Shown piece by piece: positions 8,218-15,964 of a DNA stretch of 64,000 nucleotides. The DNA comes from JAKANT01 sp035502095. Its GTDB lineage: Bacteria > Pseudomonadota > Gammaproteobacteria > Burkholderiales > Burkholderiaceae_F. Where the stretch lies: the NCBI GenBank assembly GCA_035502095.1, contig DATJUX010000008.1:62001-126000 (forward strand). Direction: 5' to 3'. The translations under genes and the position numbers were made by a program. The notes under the pieces were generated by a model. The model saw nothing but the letters and a program-made list of their open reading frames with translations, was not told the DNA's origin and did not search any database. Position 1 is the stretch's first letter. Each line of letters begins with the position of its first letter.

Positions 8218-8908
8218 CGGGAAGCGCCGCGCCGTGCACGGCGCGCGCCGCATCCGAGCACAGGAACGCGACCACGTTGGCAAGATCCTGCGGCGCCACC
8301 CAGCGCGCCGGATCGGCGTCCGGCATCGCGGCGCGGTTCTCCGGCGTGTCGATGATGGTCGGCAGCACGCAATTGACGTTGATCCCTTTCTCGCGCAGTT
8401 CCGCGGCCATCGACTCCGTAAGCCGGATGACGACGCTTTTGGCGGCGACGTAGGCTCCCATCCGGGCCGCGCCCTTGAGCGCCGCAAACGCGCCGACGTT
8501 GACGATCCGGCCTCCGCGTCCGCCCTCAAGCATCCGCGGGACCACGGCGCGCACCATGTTGAGCAGCGTGCGCGCGTTCAGGTCGAGCATGAAATTCCAG
8601 TCCGCGTCGGGAGTCGCGTGCACCGGCGTCCCCATGCGGAAGCCGCCCGCGAGATTGGCGAGCGCGTCGATGCGACCGAAGCGCCCGGCGCTGCGGTCGA
8701 CCGCGGCGTTGACCTGGGCGGCGTCGAGCAGGTCGAGCGGCGCGAACACGCGCCGGTCGTCCTCCGCACCGAACACCTTCTCCAGGTGGTCGCGACGCCG
8801 GTCGAAGAGGACCAGTCGCGCACCGCGCGCGGCGAATGCCGCCGCTACGGCACGCCCAAGGTTGCCGCCGGCGCCGGTGATCAGTACGACCCGATCCGCG
8901 AAGTCCAT
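8201..8908 (-). CDS. Short-chain dehydrogenase/reductase, possible pterin-recycling enzyme
   Basis: 235 residues. A Rossmann fold begins VVLITGAGGNLGRAVAAAF (TGxxxGxG). It continues with NLAGG in place of the common NNAG, and an active-site region VNVGAFAALKGAARMGAYVAAKS, where Tyr-x-x-x-Lys is the catalytic pair and the usual Ser position reads Gly. The start ATG has a near-perfect AAGGAGGTGA just upstream. It starts 11 bases after the phhA stop on the same strand. The late motif LPTIIDTPENRAAMPDAD followed by a Trp resembles the LPVTLDTPMNRKSMPEAD...W stretch that I recall from animal dihydropteridine reductase, itself an SDR. Recycling the pterin used by PhhA is therefore plausible; a generic ketoreductase is the alternative. 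Confidence 0.8.
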   Translation of the reverse strand: MDFADRVVLITGAGGNLGRAVAAAFAARGARLVLFDRRRDHLEKVFGAEDDRRVFAPLDLLDAAQVNAAVDRSAGRFGRIDALANLAGGFRMGTPVHATPDADWNFMLDLNARTLLNMVRAVVPRMLEGGRGGRIVNVGAFAALKGAARMGAYVAAKSVVIRLTESMAAELREKGINVNCVLPTIIDTPENRAAMPDADPARWVAPQDLANVVAFLCSDAARAVHGAALPVSGLS

Positions 8909-8919
8909 CGTCACCTCCT

Positions 8920-9801
8920 TCACTTGCGCCTGGCGGCGTGATAGCGGCCGGTGCCGCGCGTGAGCACGGCGTCCTGCGGCAGCACGTCGCCCGGCTCGAA
9001 TTCGGACAGCTCGACGACGCGCTCGTACAGCGGCGCGAAGTCGATGCGGGCGAGTTCGAGAAGCTGGTCCAGGTTGCCGATCACGAAGTACGTCTCCTGG
9101 AAATCGTCGATCCGGTAGCGCGTGCGCATTACGCGCTCCAGGTCGAAACGCAGCCGGTTGGGCGAAGGATCTTCGAGCGCGAACCGGGTCTCGGAATACG
9201 ACGAAACGATGCCCGAGCCGTAGATGCGCAGTCCCTGCGCCTGTTCGACCAGCCCGAACTCCACGGTGTACCAGTAGACCCGCGCCAGGTGGGTCAGCAC
9301 GCCGAGCCGCTGCGCACGCAGGCCGCCGACGCCGTATGCCTGGATGTAGTCGGCGATCACCGGATGCATCAGCATCGGCACGTGGCCGAACACGTCGTGG
9401 AACACATCGGGCTCTTCGAGGTAGTCGAGCTGGTCCGCGCGGCGAATGAATTGACCGGCGGGAAAACGCCGGTGGGCGAGGTGATCGAAGAAGACCTCGT
9501 CCGGAACCAGCCCCGGCACCGCGACAACCTGCCAGCCGGTGCGTTTTATCAGCGCATCGCTCAGGCGGCGGAAGTCCGGAATCGCGTCGGCCCCGATGGG
9601 CAGAGCCTGCATGCCCCGTACGAATTCGTCGCACGCGCGCCCGGGCAGGAGCGCCGACTGCCGCGCGTATAACGTCCTCCACACCGCATGCTCCTCCGCG
9701 GTGTAGCGTTCCCACCCTTGATCGATGGTCCAGTCGGGCCGCTCGGGAACGTGCGCCGCCGCCAGGCCGTGCTTGACGATCTCGCTGAGCTGCCGCTGCA
9801 T
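8920..9801 (-). CDS. phhA: Phenylalanine 4-monooxygenase
   Basis: 293 residues, the size of the bacterial single-domain enzyme that converts phenylalanine to tyrosine with O2 and tetrahydropterin. The iron ligands are visible: His135 and His140 in DVFHDVFGHVPML and Glu181 in YWYTVEFGL, with the same 46-residue His-to-Glu spacing as the Chromobacterium enzyme. Other family landmarks are WERYTAEEHAVWRTLYARQ and GIVSSYSETRFAL. The ATG at 9801 is the first Met that leaves the usual short N-terminus. It lies between the class II aldolase gene and the SDR in the hpa direction, placing phenylalanine hydroxylation in an aromatic-acid operon. No pterin-4a-carbinolamine dehydratase (phhB) is in the window. 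Confidence 0.95.
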   Translation of the reverse strand: MQRQLSEIVKHGLAAAHVPERPDWTIDQGWERYTAEEHAVWRTLYARQSALLPGRACDEFVRGMQALPIGADAIPDFRRLSDALIKRTGWQVVAVPGLVPDEVFFDHLAHRRFPAGQFIRRADQLDYLEEPDVFHDVFGHVPMLMHPVIADYIQAYGVGGLRAQRLGVLTHLARVYWYTVEFGLVEQAQGLRIYGSGIVSSYSETRFALEDPSPNRLRFDLERVMRTRYRIDDFQETYFVIGNLDQLLELARIDFAPLYERVVELSEFEPGDVLPQDAVLTRGTGRYHAARRK

Positions 9802-9857
9802 CTTCGTTTCCGCTTCCCGCAAGCGGGGAAGGGCCAGGGTGGGGGCTGAAGAAGCTC

Positions 9858-10634
9858 CTAGCTCCGATAACTCGGATCGATCCGGTCGATCTGCCGCGTC
9901 AACGCATCGAAGACGTCCTGACCCGCGCCGAACCGGGCGTTGAACTGCAGCGAATCGGCCGTGCACTTGCGCTGGATATCCTCTGGCACCAGGCGCGGCT
10001 TGCCCATCGACAGCGTGGCGAACTGGATTTCGCACGCGCGCTGCAACAGCCAAAGCACCGCGAAGGCGCGCGGGACGGTATCGCCCCAGGCAAGCAGCCC
10101 ATGATTGCGCAAGATCACCGCCGGCTTGTTGCCGATGCTGCGCAGCAGGCGCGGCCCTTCGTCGGCGTGAACCGTGATGCCCTCGAAATCGTGATATGCG
10201 ACCTTGTCGTGAAGCTGGGCGGAGTAGAAGTTGCTCATCGACAACCCCTCCTCCAGGCACGCCACCGCCATTCCCGCCGTCGTGTGGGTGTGCATCACGC
10301 AGTGTGCCGCCGGAATCGCAGCGTGAATCGTCGCGTGCGGCGTGAAGCCGGCCGGATTGAACGGCCAGTCGGCGCGGCCGATGATGTTGCCGGCGAGGTC
10401 GATCTTCAGCAGGTTGGAGGCCGTGACCTCGCTGTAGTGCAGCCCGAACGGATTGATCAGGAATTGCGTTTCGGGTCCGGGCAGGCGCAGCGAGATGTGG
10501 TTGTAGATCAGCTCGGTCCAGCCCAGGTGGTGGAAGATGCGGTAGGCGGCCGCCAGCTGCAGGCGCGCCGACCATTCTTCGGGACCGAAATGTTGCGGGC
10601 GCGGAAACGCGCGCGCGTCGATCGATGCAGTCAT
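9858..10634 (-). CDS. Class II aldolase/adducin family protein
   Basis: 258 residues. Features of the zinc class II aldolase/adducin fold are ELIYNHISLRLPG near residue 41, the metal-binding His pair in CVMHTHTTAGMAVAC, and a later His in AVILRNHGLLAWG. Members cleave phosphorylated sugars or other 2-oxo/hydroxy acids by retro-aldol chemistry. Its ATG overlaps the hpaH stop (ATGA, 10631-10634), so it belongs to the hpa operon. The standard HpaI aldolase (a different, HpcH/HpaI fold) is absent here, so this protein is a candidate for the last step, cleavage of 2,4-dihydroxyhept-2-ene-1,7-dioate. That is inference from position; an unrelated accessory role is equally possible. Confidence 0.85.
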   Translation of the reverse strand: MTASIDARAFPRPQHFGPEEWSARLQLAAAYRIFHHLGWTELIYNHISLRLPGPETQFLINPFGLHYSEVTASNLLKIDLAGNIIGRADWPFNPAGFTPHATIHAAIPAAHCVMHTHTTAGMAVACLEEGLSMSNFYSAQLHDKVAYHDFEGITVHADEGPRLLRSIGNKPAVILRNHGLLAWGDTVPRAFAVLWLLQRACEIQFATLSMGKPRLVPEDIQRKCTADSLQFNARFGAGQDVFDALTRQIDRIDPSYRS

Positions 10635-11449
10635 CGTGGTCCCTGTCCGACGAATCTGAACGCTATCGACCCCAGCCGGCCGAAGTCGACGTGGAAATTG
10701 TCACCCGCCGCGGCGGTCGTCGGGCGCGTGAACGAGCCGCCCAGCACCACGTCTCCGGCCCGCAGCCCCTCATCGTAGGCGGCAATCTTGTTGGCGAGCC
10801 ACGCCACGCCGGTCGCGGGATGGTTGAGCACCGCCGCCGCGAGCCCGGTCTCTTCGATCACGCCGTTCTTGAACAGCATGGCGCCGATCCAGCGCAAATC
10901 GACATCGGTCGGTCGCACCGGGCGGCCGCCGACGACGACGCCGGCGTTGGCGGCGAAATCGCTGATGGTGTCGAACACCTTGCGCGGTGCCTTCGTCTCG
11001 CGGTCGAACTGCTCGATGCGCGCATCGATGATCTCGACCGCCGGCGTCACGTAGTCGGCCGCACTCAGAACGTCGAACAGGGTGACGCCGGGGCCTTTGA
11101 GCGGCCGGCCGAGGACGAAGGCCAGCTCCACCTCGATGCGCGGTGCGATGAAGCGCATGATCGGGATGTCGCTGCCCGGTTCGAAGAACATGTCGTCCAT
11201 CAAGGGCGCGTAATCGGGCTCGTCGATCTGCGATGCCTGCTGCATGGCGCGTGAAGTCAATCCGATCTTGCGCCCCTTTATCGTCCGGCCATCGGCCATC
11301 TCGAGGGCGACCCAAGCACGCTGGACCGCGTAGCCGTCTTCGACGGTCATGCCCGGATGGCTGCGCGAGAAGTGGCGCAACTGGGTGCGTGTCTTGCGCG
11401 CCTGGTAGAGGTCGCGCGCAAGCTGGTCGATCATGGCCTGGGCAAGCAT
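10631..11449 (-). CDS. hpaH: 2-oxo-hept-4-ene-1,7-dioate hydratase
   Basis: 272 residues, the usual size of HpaH/MhpD-type hydratases (FAH-like fold) that add water to the ene-dioate in the homoprotocatechuate meta pathway. Recognisable blocks are GRKIGLTSRAMQQASQIDEP near residue 58, APRIEVELAFVLGRPL with the metal-binding Glu-x-Glu, and AVEIIDARI followed by ISDFAANAGVVVGG. The ATG at 11449 starts 4 bases after the hpaF stop, and its own stop overlaps the next gene. It is most likely translated from the polycistronic hpaG transcript. Confidence 0.9.
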   Translation of the reverse strand: MLAQAMIDQLARDLYQARKTRTQLRHFSRSHPGMTVEDGYAVQRAWVALEMADGRTIKGRKIGLTSRAMQQASQIDEPDYAPLMDDMFFEPGSDIPIMRFIAPRIEVELAFVLGRPLKGPGVTLFDVLSAADYVTPAVEIIDARIEQFDRETKAPRKVFDTISDFAANAGVVVGGRPVRPTDVDLRWIGAMLFKNGVIEETGLAAAVLNHPATGVAWLANKIAAYDEGLRAGDVVLGGSFTRPTTAAAGDNFHVDFGRLGSIAFRFVGQGPR

Positions 11450-11453
11450 CGGC

Positions 11454-11858
11454 TCAGCTCTTGCCGAACAGCGGATGCAGGTTGCCGAGCTTGGCGTCGA
11501 ACACCTCGGCGCCTTCGTCGATCTGCAATGTCAGGCCCAGCGGCCGCCGCGCGAGCAGGGGTGCGAAATGCGCCTTGACGGCAGCCGTGAGCGCCGCGCC
11601 GGCGTTGTTCCTGGCGGTCTCGCTGCGCCCGCGCGCCATGCGCAAATTGAGGTAGACGAAACCGTAGCCGTGCTGCGAATCGGCAACGGCCGCATGCGCG
11701 GCGGGATAGGCCAGGACCCGCACGCCGCCGGTCGGGAAAACCGGCCTGTCGTGCTCGTCGCGCACTGCAACCATCGTGTCGGCGAGCGAGCGGCACAGTG
11801 CGGACAGGTCGGTCTCGCGCTCGATGTTGGGCGTGTAGAGGATCACGAGGTGCGGCAT
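11454..11858 (-). CDS. hpaF: 5-carboxymethyl-2-hydroxymuconate isomerase
   Basis: 134 residues, as expected for HpaF/CHMI of the tautomerase (4-OT) superfamily. The protein starts MPHLVILYTPNIE. Removal of Met would leave Pro as N-terminal residue, the catalytic base in this superfamily. Conserved arginine-rich blocks are YLNLRMARGRSETARNN. It converts carboxymethyl-hydroxymuconate to its oxo form for HpaG decarboxylation. GAGGAG lies 9 bases upstream of the ATG. The gene sits between hpaD and hpaH, as in other hpa clusters. Confidence 0.9.
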   Translation of the reverse strand: MPHLVILYTPNIERETDLSALCRSLADTMVAVRDEHDRPVFPTGGVRVLAYPAAHAAVADSQHGYGFVYLNLRMARGRSETARNNAGAALTAAVKAHFAPLLARRPLGLTLQIDEGAEVFDAKLGNLHPLFGKS

Positions 11859-11871
11859 GGCGCGTCACTCC

Positions 11872-12735
11872 TCATGCGGGCAGCGGTGTGACCGGGAATA
11901 CGCAGTTGATCTGCCCGGTACCCGAGCTGCCGAAGTACGGGGTGATGATCTCCACCGGCTGCGCGTAGCGGTCCCAGCCCAGCGCGCCGAGCAGCATCGC
12001 CGTGTCGTGCATGCCACCCTCGCCCCAGCATTTCTCGTTGTACATCGGCAGCATCGCGCAGAAGGTCTTGAAGTCGCCCGCACGCCAGAGGTCGACCACC
12101 TGCCGGTCCACCTGCTCGAGGAACGGGTTCCACACCTTGTGCATGAACTCCGGCGCGGTGCCGTTGTCGGCGAAGTGATGGCTCAGGCTGCCGCTCGCGA
12201 AGAAGGCGACCGTGCCGTCGTAGCGCTCCTCGACCGCCTGACGCAGGGCACGGCCGAAGCGGCCGCTCTGATGCAGGTCGTGCCACATGCACCAACCCGC
12301 GACCGACACGACCTTGAAATGCTCGTCCGCGTTCATGTAGCGCATCGGCACGAGGGTGCCGTACTCGAGGTCGAGCGTCGTGTCGCTGTGCGCCCGCGTG
12401 CAGATGCCGTGCTGGTTGGCGACTTCCGCCAGCAGATGGCCGAGGCGCGGATTGCCCGGATACGCGTACGGCATGTTCTTGATGAAGTGCGGCAGCTCGT
12501 TGCTCGTGTAGGTGCCGGCGAAGCGCGGCGCGCAATTGATGTGGTATTCGCTGTTGACCAGCCAGTGCACGTCGAACACCACGATGGTGTCGACGCCGAG
12601 CTGGCGGCACCGCCGTCCGATCTCGACGTGCCCGTCGATCGCCGCCTGCCGGCAACCCTTGTGCGGCCCGTCGAGTTCGCTCAGATACAGCGACGGCACG
12701 TGCGTGATCTTTGCGCTCAGTGCGAGTTTTCCCAT
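11872..12735 (-). CDS. hpaD: 3,4-dihydroxyphenylacetate 2,3-dioxygenase (class III extradiol)
   Basis: 287 residues. The sequence is of the LigB/class III type like E. coli HpaD: it begins MGKLALSAKITHVPSLYLSE (metal His in KITHVPS), then DTIVVFDVHWLVNSEYHIN (second metal His), SNELPHFI, and SLSHHF. It opens the homoprotocatechuate ring at the 2,3 position with Fe(II) or Mn(II). I chose the ATG at 12735 because MGKLALSAKITH is the normal family N-terminus and a GGAGAGG lies upstream. An in-frame ATG at 12753 would add six residues. The window has no hpaBC hydroxylase to make the substrate from 4-hydroxyphenylacetate. Confidence 0.93.
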   Translation of the reverse strand: MGKLALSAKITHVPSLYLSELDGPHKGCRQAAIDGHVEIGRRCRQLGVDTIVVFDVHWLVNSEYHINCAPRFAGTYTSNELPHFIKNMPYAYPGNPRLGHLLAEVANQHGICTRAHSDTTLDLEYGTLVPMRYMNADEHFKVVSVAGWCMWHDLHQSGRFGRALRQAVEERYDGTVAFFASGSLSHHFADNGTAPEFMHKVWNPFLEQVDRQVVDLWRAGDFKTFCAMLPMYNEKCWGEGGMHDTAMLLGALGWDRYAQPVEIITPYFGSSGTGQINCVFPVTPLPA

Positions 12736-12814
12736 TTGCCAGTGCCTCTCCATGAACCCCCCCTTTCGGGGGAGGGCAGGGGGGTTCTTCAACAGCCCCC
12801 TTCGGGGCCGGCCG
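12736..12814 (-). other. Intra-operon G/C-rich hairpins between hpaE and hpaD
   Basis: A 5-bp C/G stem with TTTC loop (12759-12772) and a second stem AGCCCCC-TTC-GGGGCC near 12794. There is no T tract, so they are more likely mRNA processing or stability elements than terminators. Confidence 0.4.
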
Positions 12815-14281
12815 TCAGGCCGCTCCCCAATGCGGAATATGGTGTGACCCAAGCGACACGCACACGTTCTTCGGCTCCAGGAATACCTCGTAGCTCCACG
12901 TTCCGCCCTCACGCCCGACGCCGGAGGCTTTCGTGCCGCCGAACGGCTGGCGCAGGTCACGCACGTTCTGGCTGTTGACGAAGCACATCCCCGCCTCGAT
13001 GCCTGCGGCGACACGATGGGCGCGCGCCAGGTTCTCGGTGAACACGTAGCTCGAGAGCCCATACTGGATGTCGTTCGAGAGCGCTATGGCCTCGGCCTCG
13101 TCCCTGAACGGAATCAGGCAGGCAACCGGCCCGAAGATCTCCTCCTGGGCGATGCGCATGCCGTTCTTCACGTCCGCGAACACGGTCGGCAGCACGTAGT
13201 TGCCCTTCCGCACCCGCGCCGGCAGCTCCGGTCGGCCGAGGCCGCCGCAGAGCAAGGTGGCGCCTTCCTGCGGTCCCAGTTCGATGTAGCCGCGCACCTT
13301 TGCCAGGTGATTCGGGCTCACCATCGGGCCGATGATCGTGCGCTCGTCCATCGGGTCACCGACCTGCAGGCGCTGCGCGCGTTCGGTGAATTTTTGCGCG
13401 AAATCGCGGTAGACGCTCTGCTGCACCAGGATGCGCGAGCCGGCCGTGCAGCGTTCCCCGCTGTTGGAAAAGATCATGAAGATGGCCGCATCGAGCGCGC
13501 GCGCGAAATCCGCATCCTCGAAGATCACGAATGGACTCTTGCCGCCGAGTTCCATCGAAAATTTCTTCAGCCCGGCGCTGCGCACGATGCGATTGCCGGT
13601 CGCGGTCGAGCCGGTGAACGAGATCGCGCGCACGTCGGGATGACTGCACAAGGGCTCGCCCGCGTCGCGCCCGTAGCCGTGCACGATGTTCAGCACCCCC
13701 GCCGGAAGCCCCGCCTCGAGCGCGAGTTCGCCCAGCCGCGCCGCCGTGAGCGGCGAAAGCTCGCTCATCTTGAGGACCGCGGTGTTGCCGAACGCGAGAC
13801 AGGGCGCGACCTTCCAGGTCGCGGTCATGAACGGCACGTTCCACGGCGAGATCAGCGCACAGACGCCGACCGGATGGAACAACGTGTAGTTGAGATGCGT
13901 CTCGGTCGGATAGGTGTGTCCGTCCGTGCGCGTGCACATCTCGGCGAAGTAGTAGAAGTTGTCGGCCGCGCGCGGGATCAGCGCGCCGAGGGTTTGCGCG
14001 ATCACCTGGCCGCAGTCGTGGGTCTCGGTGGCGGCGAGGTTCGGTACGTTGGCGGCGATCAGGTCGCCCAGCTTGCGAATCAGCCGCGCGCGTTCCTTCT
14101 GTGCGAGCGACGACCACCGGGGAAACGCCGCCTTCGCGGCGGCCACCGCCGCATTGACCTCCACCTCGGTGCCGGCGGCCACCTCGGCCAGTACCTCCTG
14201 CGTCGCCGGGTTGATGGTCTCGAAATATGCAGCGCTGCCGACTGGCTTGCCGCCGATCAGGTGCTGGATCTGTTGCGTCAC
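12815..14281 (-). CDS. hpaE: 5-carboxymethyl-2-hydroxymuconate semialdehyde dehydrogenase
   Basis: 488 residues, identical in length to E. coli HpaE. Aldehyde dehydrogenase landmarks: substrate/NAD loop ISPWNVPFMTATWKVAP, NAD-binding SFTGSTATGNRIV, catalytic Glu in FSMELGGKSPFVIF, and catalytic Cys in FSNSGERCTAGSRILVQ. The C-terminal part has NSQNVRDLRQPFGGTKASG, which is typical of HpaE. It oxidises the ring-cleavage semialdehyde to the tricarboxylate with NAD. The GTG at 14281 is chosen because AGGAG lies seven bases upstream and VTQQIQHLIGGKPV aligns with the family start. It is third in the hpa operon. Confidence 0.95.
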   Translation of the reverse strand: MTQQIQHLIGGKPVGSAAYFETINPATQEVLAEVAAGTEVEVNAAVAAAKAAFPRWSSLAQKERARLIRKLGDLIAANVPNLAATETHDCGQVIAQTLGALIPRAADNFYYFAEMCTRTDGHTYPTETHLNYTLFHPVGVCALISPWNVPFMTATWKVAPCLAFGNTAVLKMSELSPLTAARLGELALEAGLPAGVLNIVHGYGRDAGEPLCSHPDVRAISFTGSTATGNRIVRSAGLKKFSMELGGKSPFVIFEDADFARALDAAIFMIFSNSGERCTAGSRILVQQSVYRDFAQKFTERAQRLQVGDPMDERTIIGPMVSPNHLAKVRGYIELGPQEGATLLCGGLGRPELPARVRKGNYVLPTVFADVKNGMRIAQEEIFGPVACLIPFRDEAEAIALSNDIQYGLSSYVFTENLARAHRVAAGIEAGMCFVNSQNVRDLRQPFGGTKASGVGREGGTWSYEVFLEPKNVCVSLGSHHIPHWGAA

Positions 14282-14303
14282 AGTGAATCTCCTGCGTGCT
14301 CGT

Positions 14304-15074
14304 TCAGGCGCGGCCAAACGGCGCGTCGCCGATGATCGTGTTGACGAGGCGTCCGATGCCCTCTATCTCGGTAACAACTTCGTCGCCCACGTTCACGTTG
14401 ACCACACCCTCCGGTGTCCCGGTCAGGATCACGTCGCCCGCAGCGAGGGTCATGAAACCGGTCAGGTATTCGATCAGGCCCGGAATGTCGGTCACGAGGT
14501 CGCGGGTATTACCTTGCTGGGTAACCCTGCCGTTAACCAGCGTGCGCAGTGCCAGGCGGTGCGGATCGGGGACATCTGCCGCGTCGACCAGCCAGGGGCC
14601 GAGCACCGTGCAACCGTCGCGGTTCTTCACCCGCAGGTTCGGCCGATAGTAGTTCTCGAGGTAGTCGCGGACGGCGTAATCGTTGGCAACCATGTAACCG
14701 GCGACACAGCGCATCGCGTGGGCGCGCGCGACGCTCCTTGCGCTGCGCCCGATCACGACCGCGAGCTCGCACTCGTAGTGCATGAATGTCGCATCCGCCG
14801 GCCTGCGCGTCTGGCCGCGATGGCCGAGGACGGCGCCGGCACTCTTGAGGAACACGAGCGGCTCATCTTGCGTGGTAACGGTCAATTCCCTTGCGAGTTC
14901 CTTGCGGTGATCGGCGTAGTTGAGCCCGAGCGCGATGACGGTGCCGACTTCGACGGGGGGCAGCCATACCACCGCATCCTCCGCCAGCACGCGCCCGTCT
15001 TCCAGACGCAGCCCGCTTTCATGCGCGACCGCGTCGTGAATCGCGCCCGCGTAAGCGATGCGCGCGCGCTTCAT
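14304..15074 (-). CDS. hpaG2: Homoprotocatechuate isomerase/decarboxylase, C-terminal subunit
   Basis: 256 residues of the fumarylacetoacetate hydrolase fold. Motifs: VIALGLNYADHRKELA, PLVFLKSAGAVLGH, the metal site MHYECELAVVIGRSA, NDYAVRDYLENYYRPN, and the end GDVILTGTPEGV. In E. coli both halves are fused as one HpaG; here two adjacent genes encode them. This half corresponds to the decarboxylase/isomerase copy acting on 5-oxopent-3-ene-1,2,5-tricarboxylate. Its ATG overlaps the hpaG1 stop by four bases (15071-15074), so the two are coupled and probably form a heteromer. Confidence 0.9.
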   Translation of the reverse strand: MKRARIAYAGAIHDAVAHESGLRLEDGRVLAEDAVVWLPPVEVGTVIALGLNYADHRKELARELTVTTQDEPLVFLKSAGAVLGHRGQTRRPADATFMHYECELAVVIGRSARSVARAHAMRCVAGYMVANDYAVRDYLENYYRPNLRVKNRDGCTVLGPWLVDAADVPDPHRLALRTLVNGRVTQQGNTRDLVTDIPGLIEYLTGFMTLAAGDVILTGTPEGVVNVNVGDEVVTEIEGIGRLVNTIIGDAPFGRA

Positions 15075-15835
15075 CGCGGATGCTCCGCGACGAGCGGCGT
15101 CTCGAGTTCGCCCACGCCCGCGATCGCCACCGTCACCCGCTGCCCCGCACGCGCGCGCGGCGCGCCCGCCGAGACGCCCACCATCAGCACGTCGCCCGGA
15201 CGCAGCGTCATGAACTCGGTGACATCGGCCAGCAGCCGCGCCACCGGCCGTATCAATCGATCCGTCCGCCCGCGCCACACTGTCCTGCCATCGATGCCGA
15301 CCGCCACGTCCAAAAAATCGGGGTCAGATACCATTTTTCGCGCGACGATCGCGGGCCCGATGGGACAGAACCCGTCGCGACACCGCAACCGCAGCGAGGG
15401 CCGGTAGTACGACGCGTGCGGGATGCAGAGGTCGTTGACGACCGTGTACCCGGCGACGACGGAAAGCGCGTCGGCCGCGCCGACGCGACACGCGGGGGTG
15501 CCGATCACGACTCCCAGCGTCGCGCCGATCTCCACCTCCTCGGCCTCCGCGGGAACGACGACCGGCTCGCGATGGCCGGCCAGCGTGTTGCGCGGCTTGA
15601 TGTAGAGGACCGGCGCCCGCGGCGGAGCCTTGTAGGGTGCCGCGTGCACCTGCTCGCCGAGCACCGCGAGCGCATCGACGTGATTGAGCAGGGTGCCGAA
15701 TATCGTGCCGCGCGTCGGCGGCAGGAAGGCGGGACCGTACCGGTCCGCCGCAAGCGCGGCCCAGTGTGCGACCGGCGCATCCGTCGCGAGCGGGCAGCCG
15801 TGCGGTTGCGCGACCGATTCGAAGACCGTGAACAA
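15071..15835 (-). CDS. hpaG1: Homoprotocatechuate isomerase/decarboxylase, N-terminal subunit
   Basis: 254 residues, a second FAH-fold copy paired with hpaG2. Visible motifs are GTIFGTLLNHVDAL, PVLYIKPRNTLAGH, EVEIGATLGVVIG (metal-binding Glu-x-Glu region), NDLCIPHASYYRPSLR and GDVLMVGVSAGAP. The start is a TTG at 15835 with GAGGG just upstream; no ATG or GTG is available near it, so the rare start is likely real. It is first in the operon and faces the hpaR gene across the promoter/operator region at 15915-15959. Confidence 0.88.
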   Translation of the reverse strand: MFTVFESVAQPHGCPLATDAPVAHWAALAADRYGPAFLPPTRGTIFGTLLNHVDALAVLGEQVHAAPYKAPPRAPVLYIKPRNTLAGHREPVVVPAEAEEVEIGATLGVVIGTPACRVGAADALSVVAGYTVVNDLCIPHASYYRPSLRLRCRDGFCPIGPAIVARKMVSDPDFLDVAVGIDGRTVWRGRTDRLIRPVARLLADVTEFMTLRPGDVLMVGVSAGAPRARAGQRVTVAIAGVGELETPLVAEHPR

Positions 15836-15914
15836 GATGCCCTCACCCAGACTCGGCCCCCACCCAGCCCTCCCGCGCGCGGCGGGGAGGGAGCGGATGC
15901 GCGAGCTGAAAATT

Positions 15915-15953
15915 CACTCACATGTTTGCGATTCTTTCATTCATATGTTAGTG
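15915..15953. promoter_or_regulatory. Inverted repeat in the hpaR-hpaG1 region, likely HpaR operator
   Basis: CACTCACATGT (15915-15925) is repeated in inverted orientation as ATATGTTAGTG (15943-15953), matching at 9 of 11 positions with a 17-base gap. One arm covers the start region of the hpaG1 promoter, the other covers the hpaR -10 and the hpaG1 spacer. This is where a MarR-type repressor would be expected to block both promoters. Confidence 0.55.
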
Positions 15954-15954
15954 T
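15926..15954 (+). promoter_or_regulatory. Candidate promoter of hpaR
   Basis: -35 TTGCGA (15926-15931) and -10 TAGTGT (15949-15954) with a 17-base spacer. The -10 box is weak and lies only 10 bases before the hpaR ATG, so the transcript would be nearly leaderless. Confidence 0.4.
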
Positions 15955-15959
15955 GTCAA
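15931..15959 (-). promoter_or_regulatory. Candidate sigma-70 promoter of the hpaG1 operon
   Basis: On the minus strand a consensus -35 TTGACA (15959-15954) and -10 AAGAAT (15936-15931) are separated by exactly 17 bases. This places the start point near 15924, about 90 bases before the hpaG1 TTG. It overlaps the hpaR promoter and the inverted repeat. Confidence 0.6.
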
Positions 15960-15964
15960 CGACC

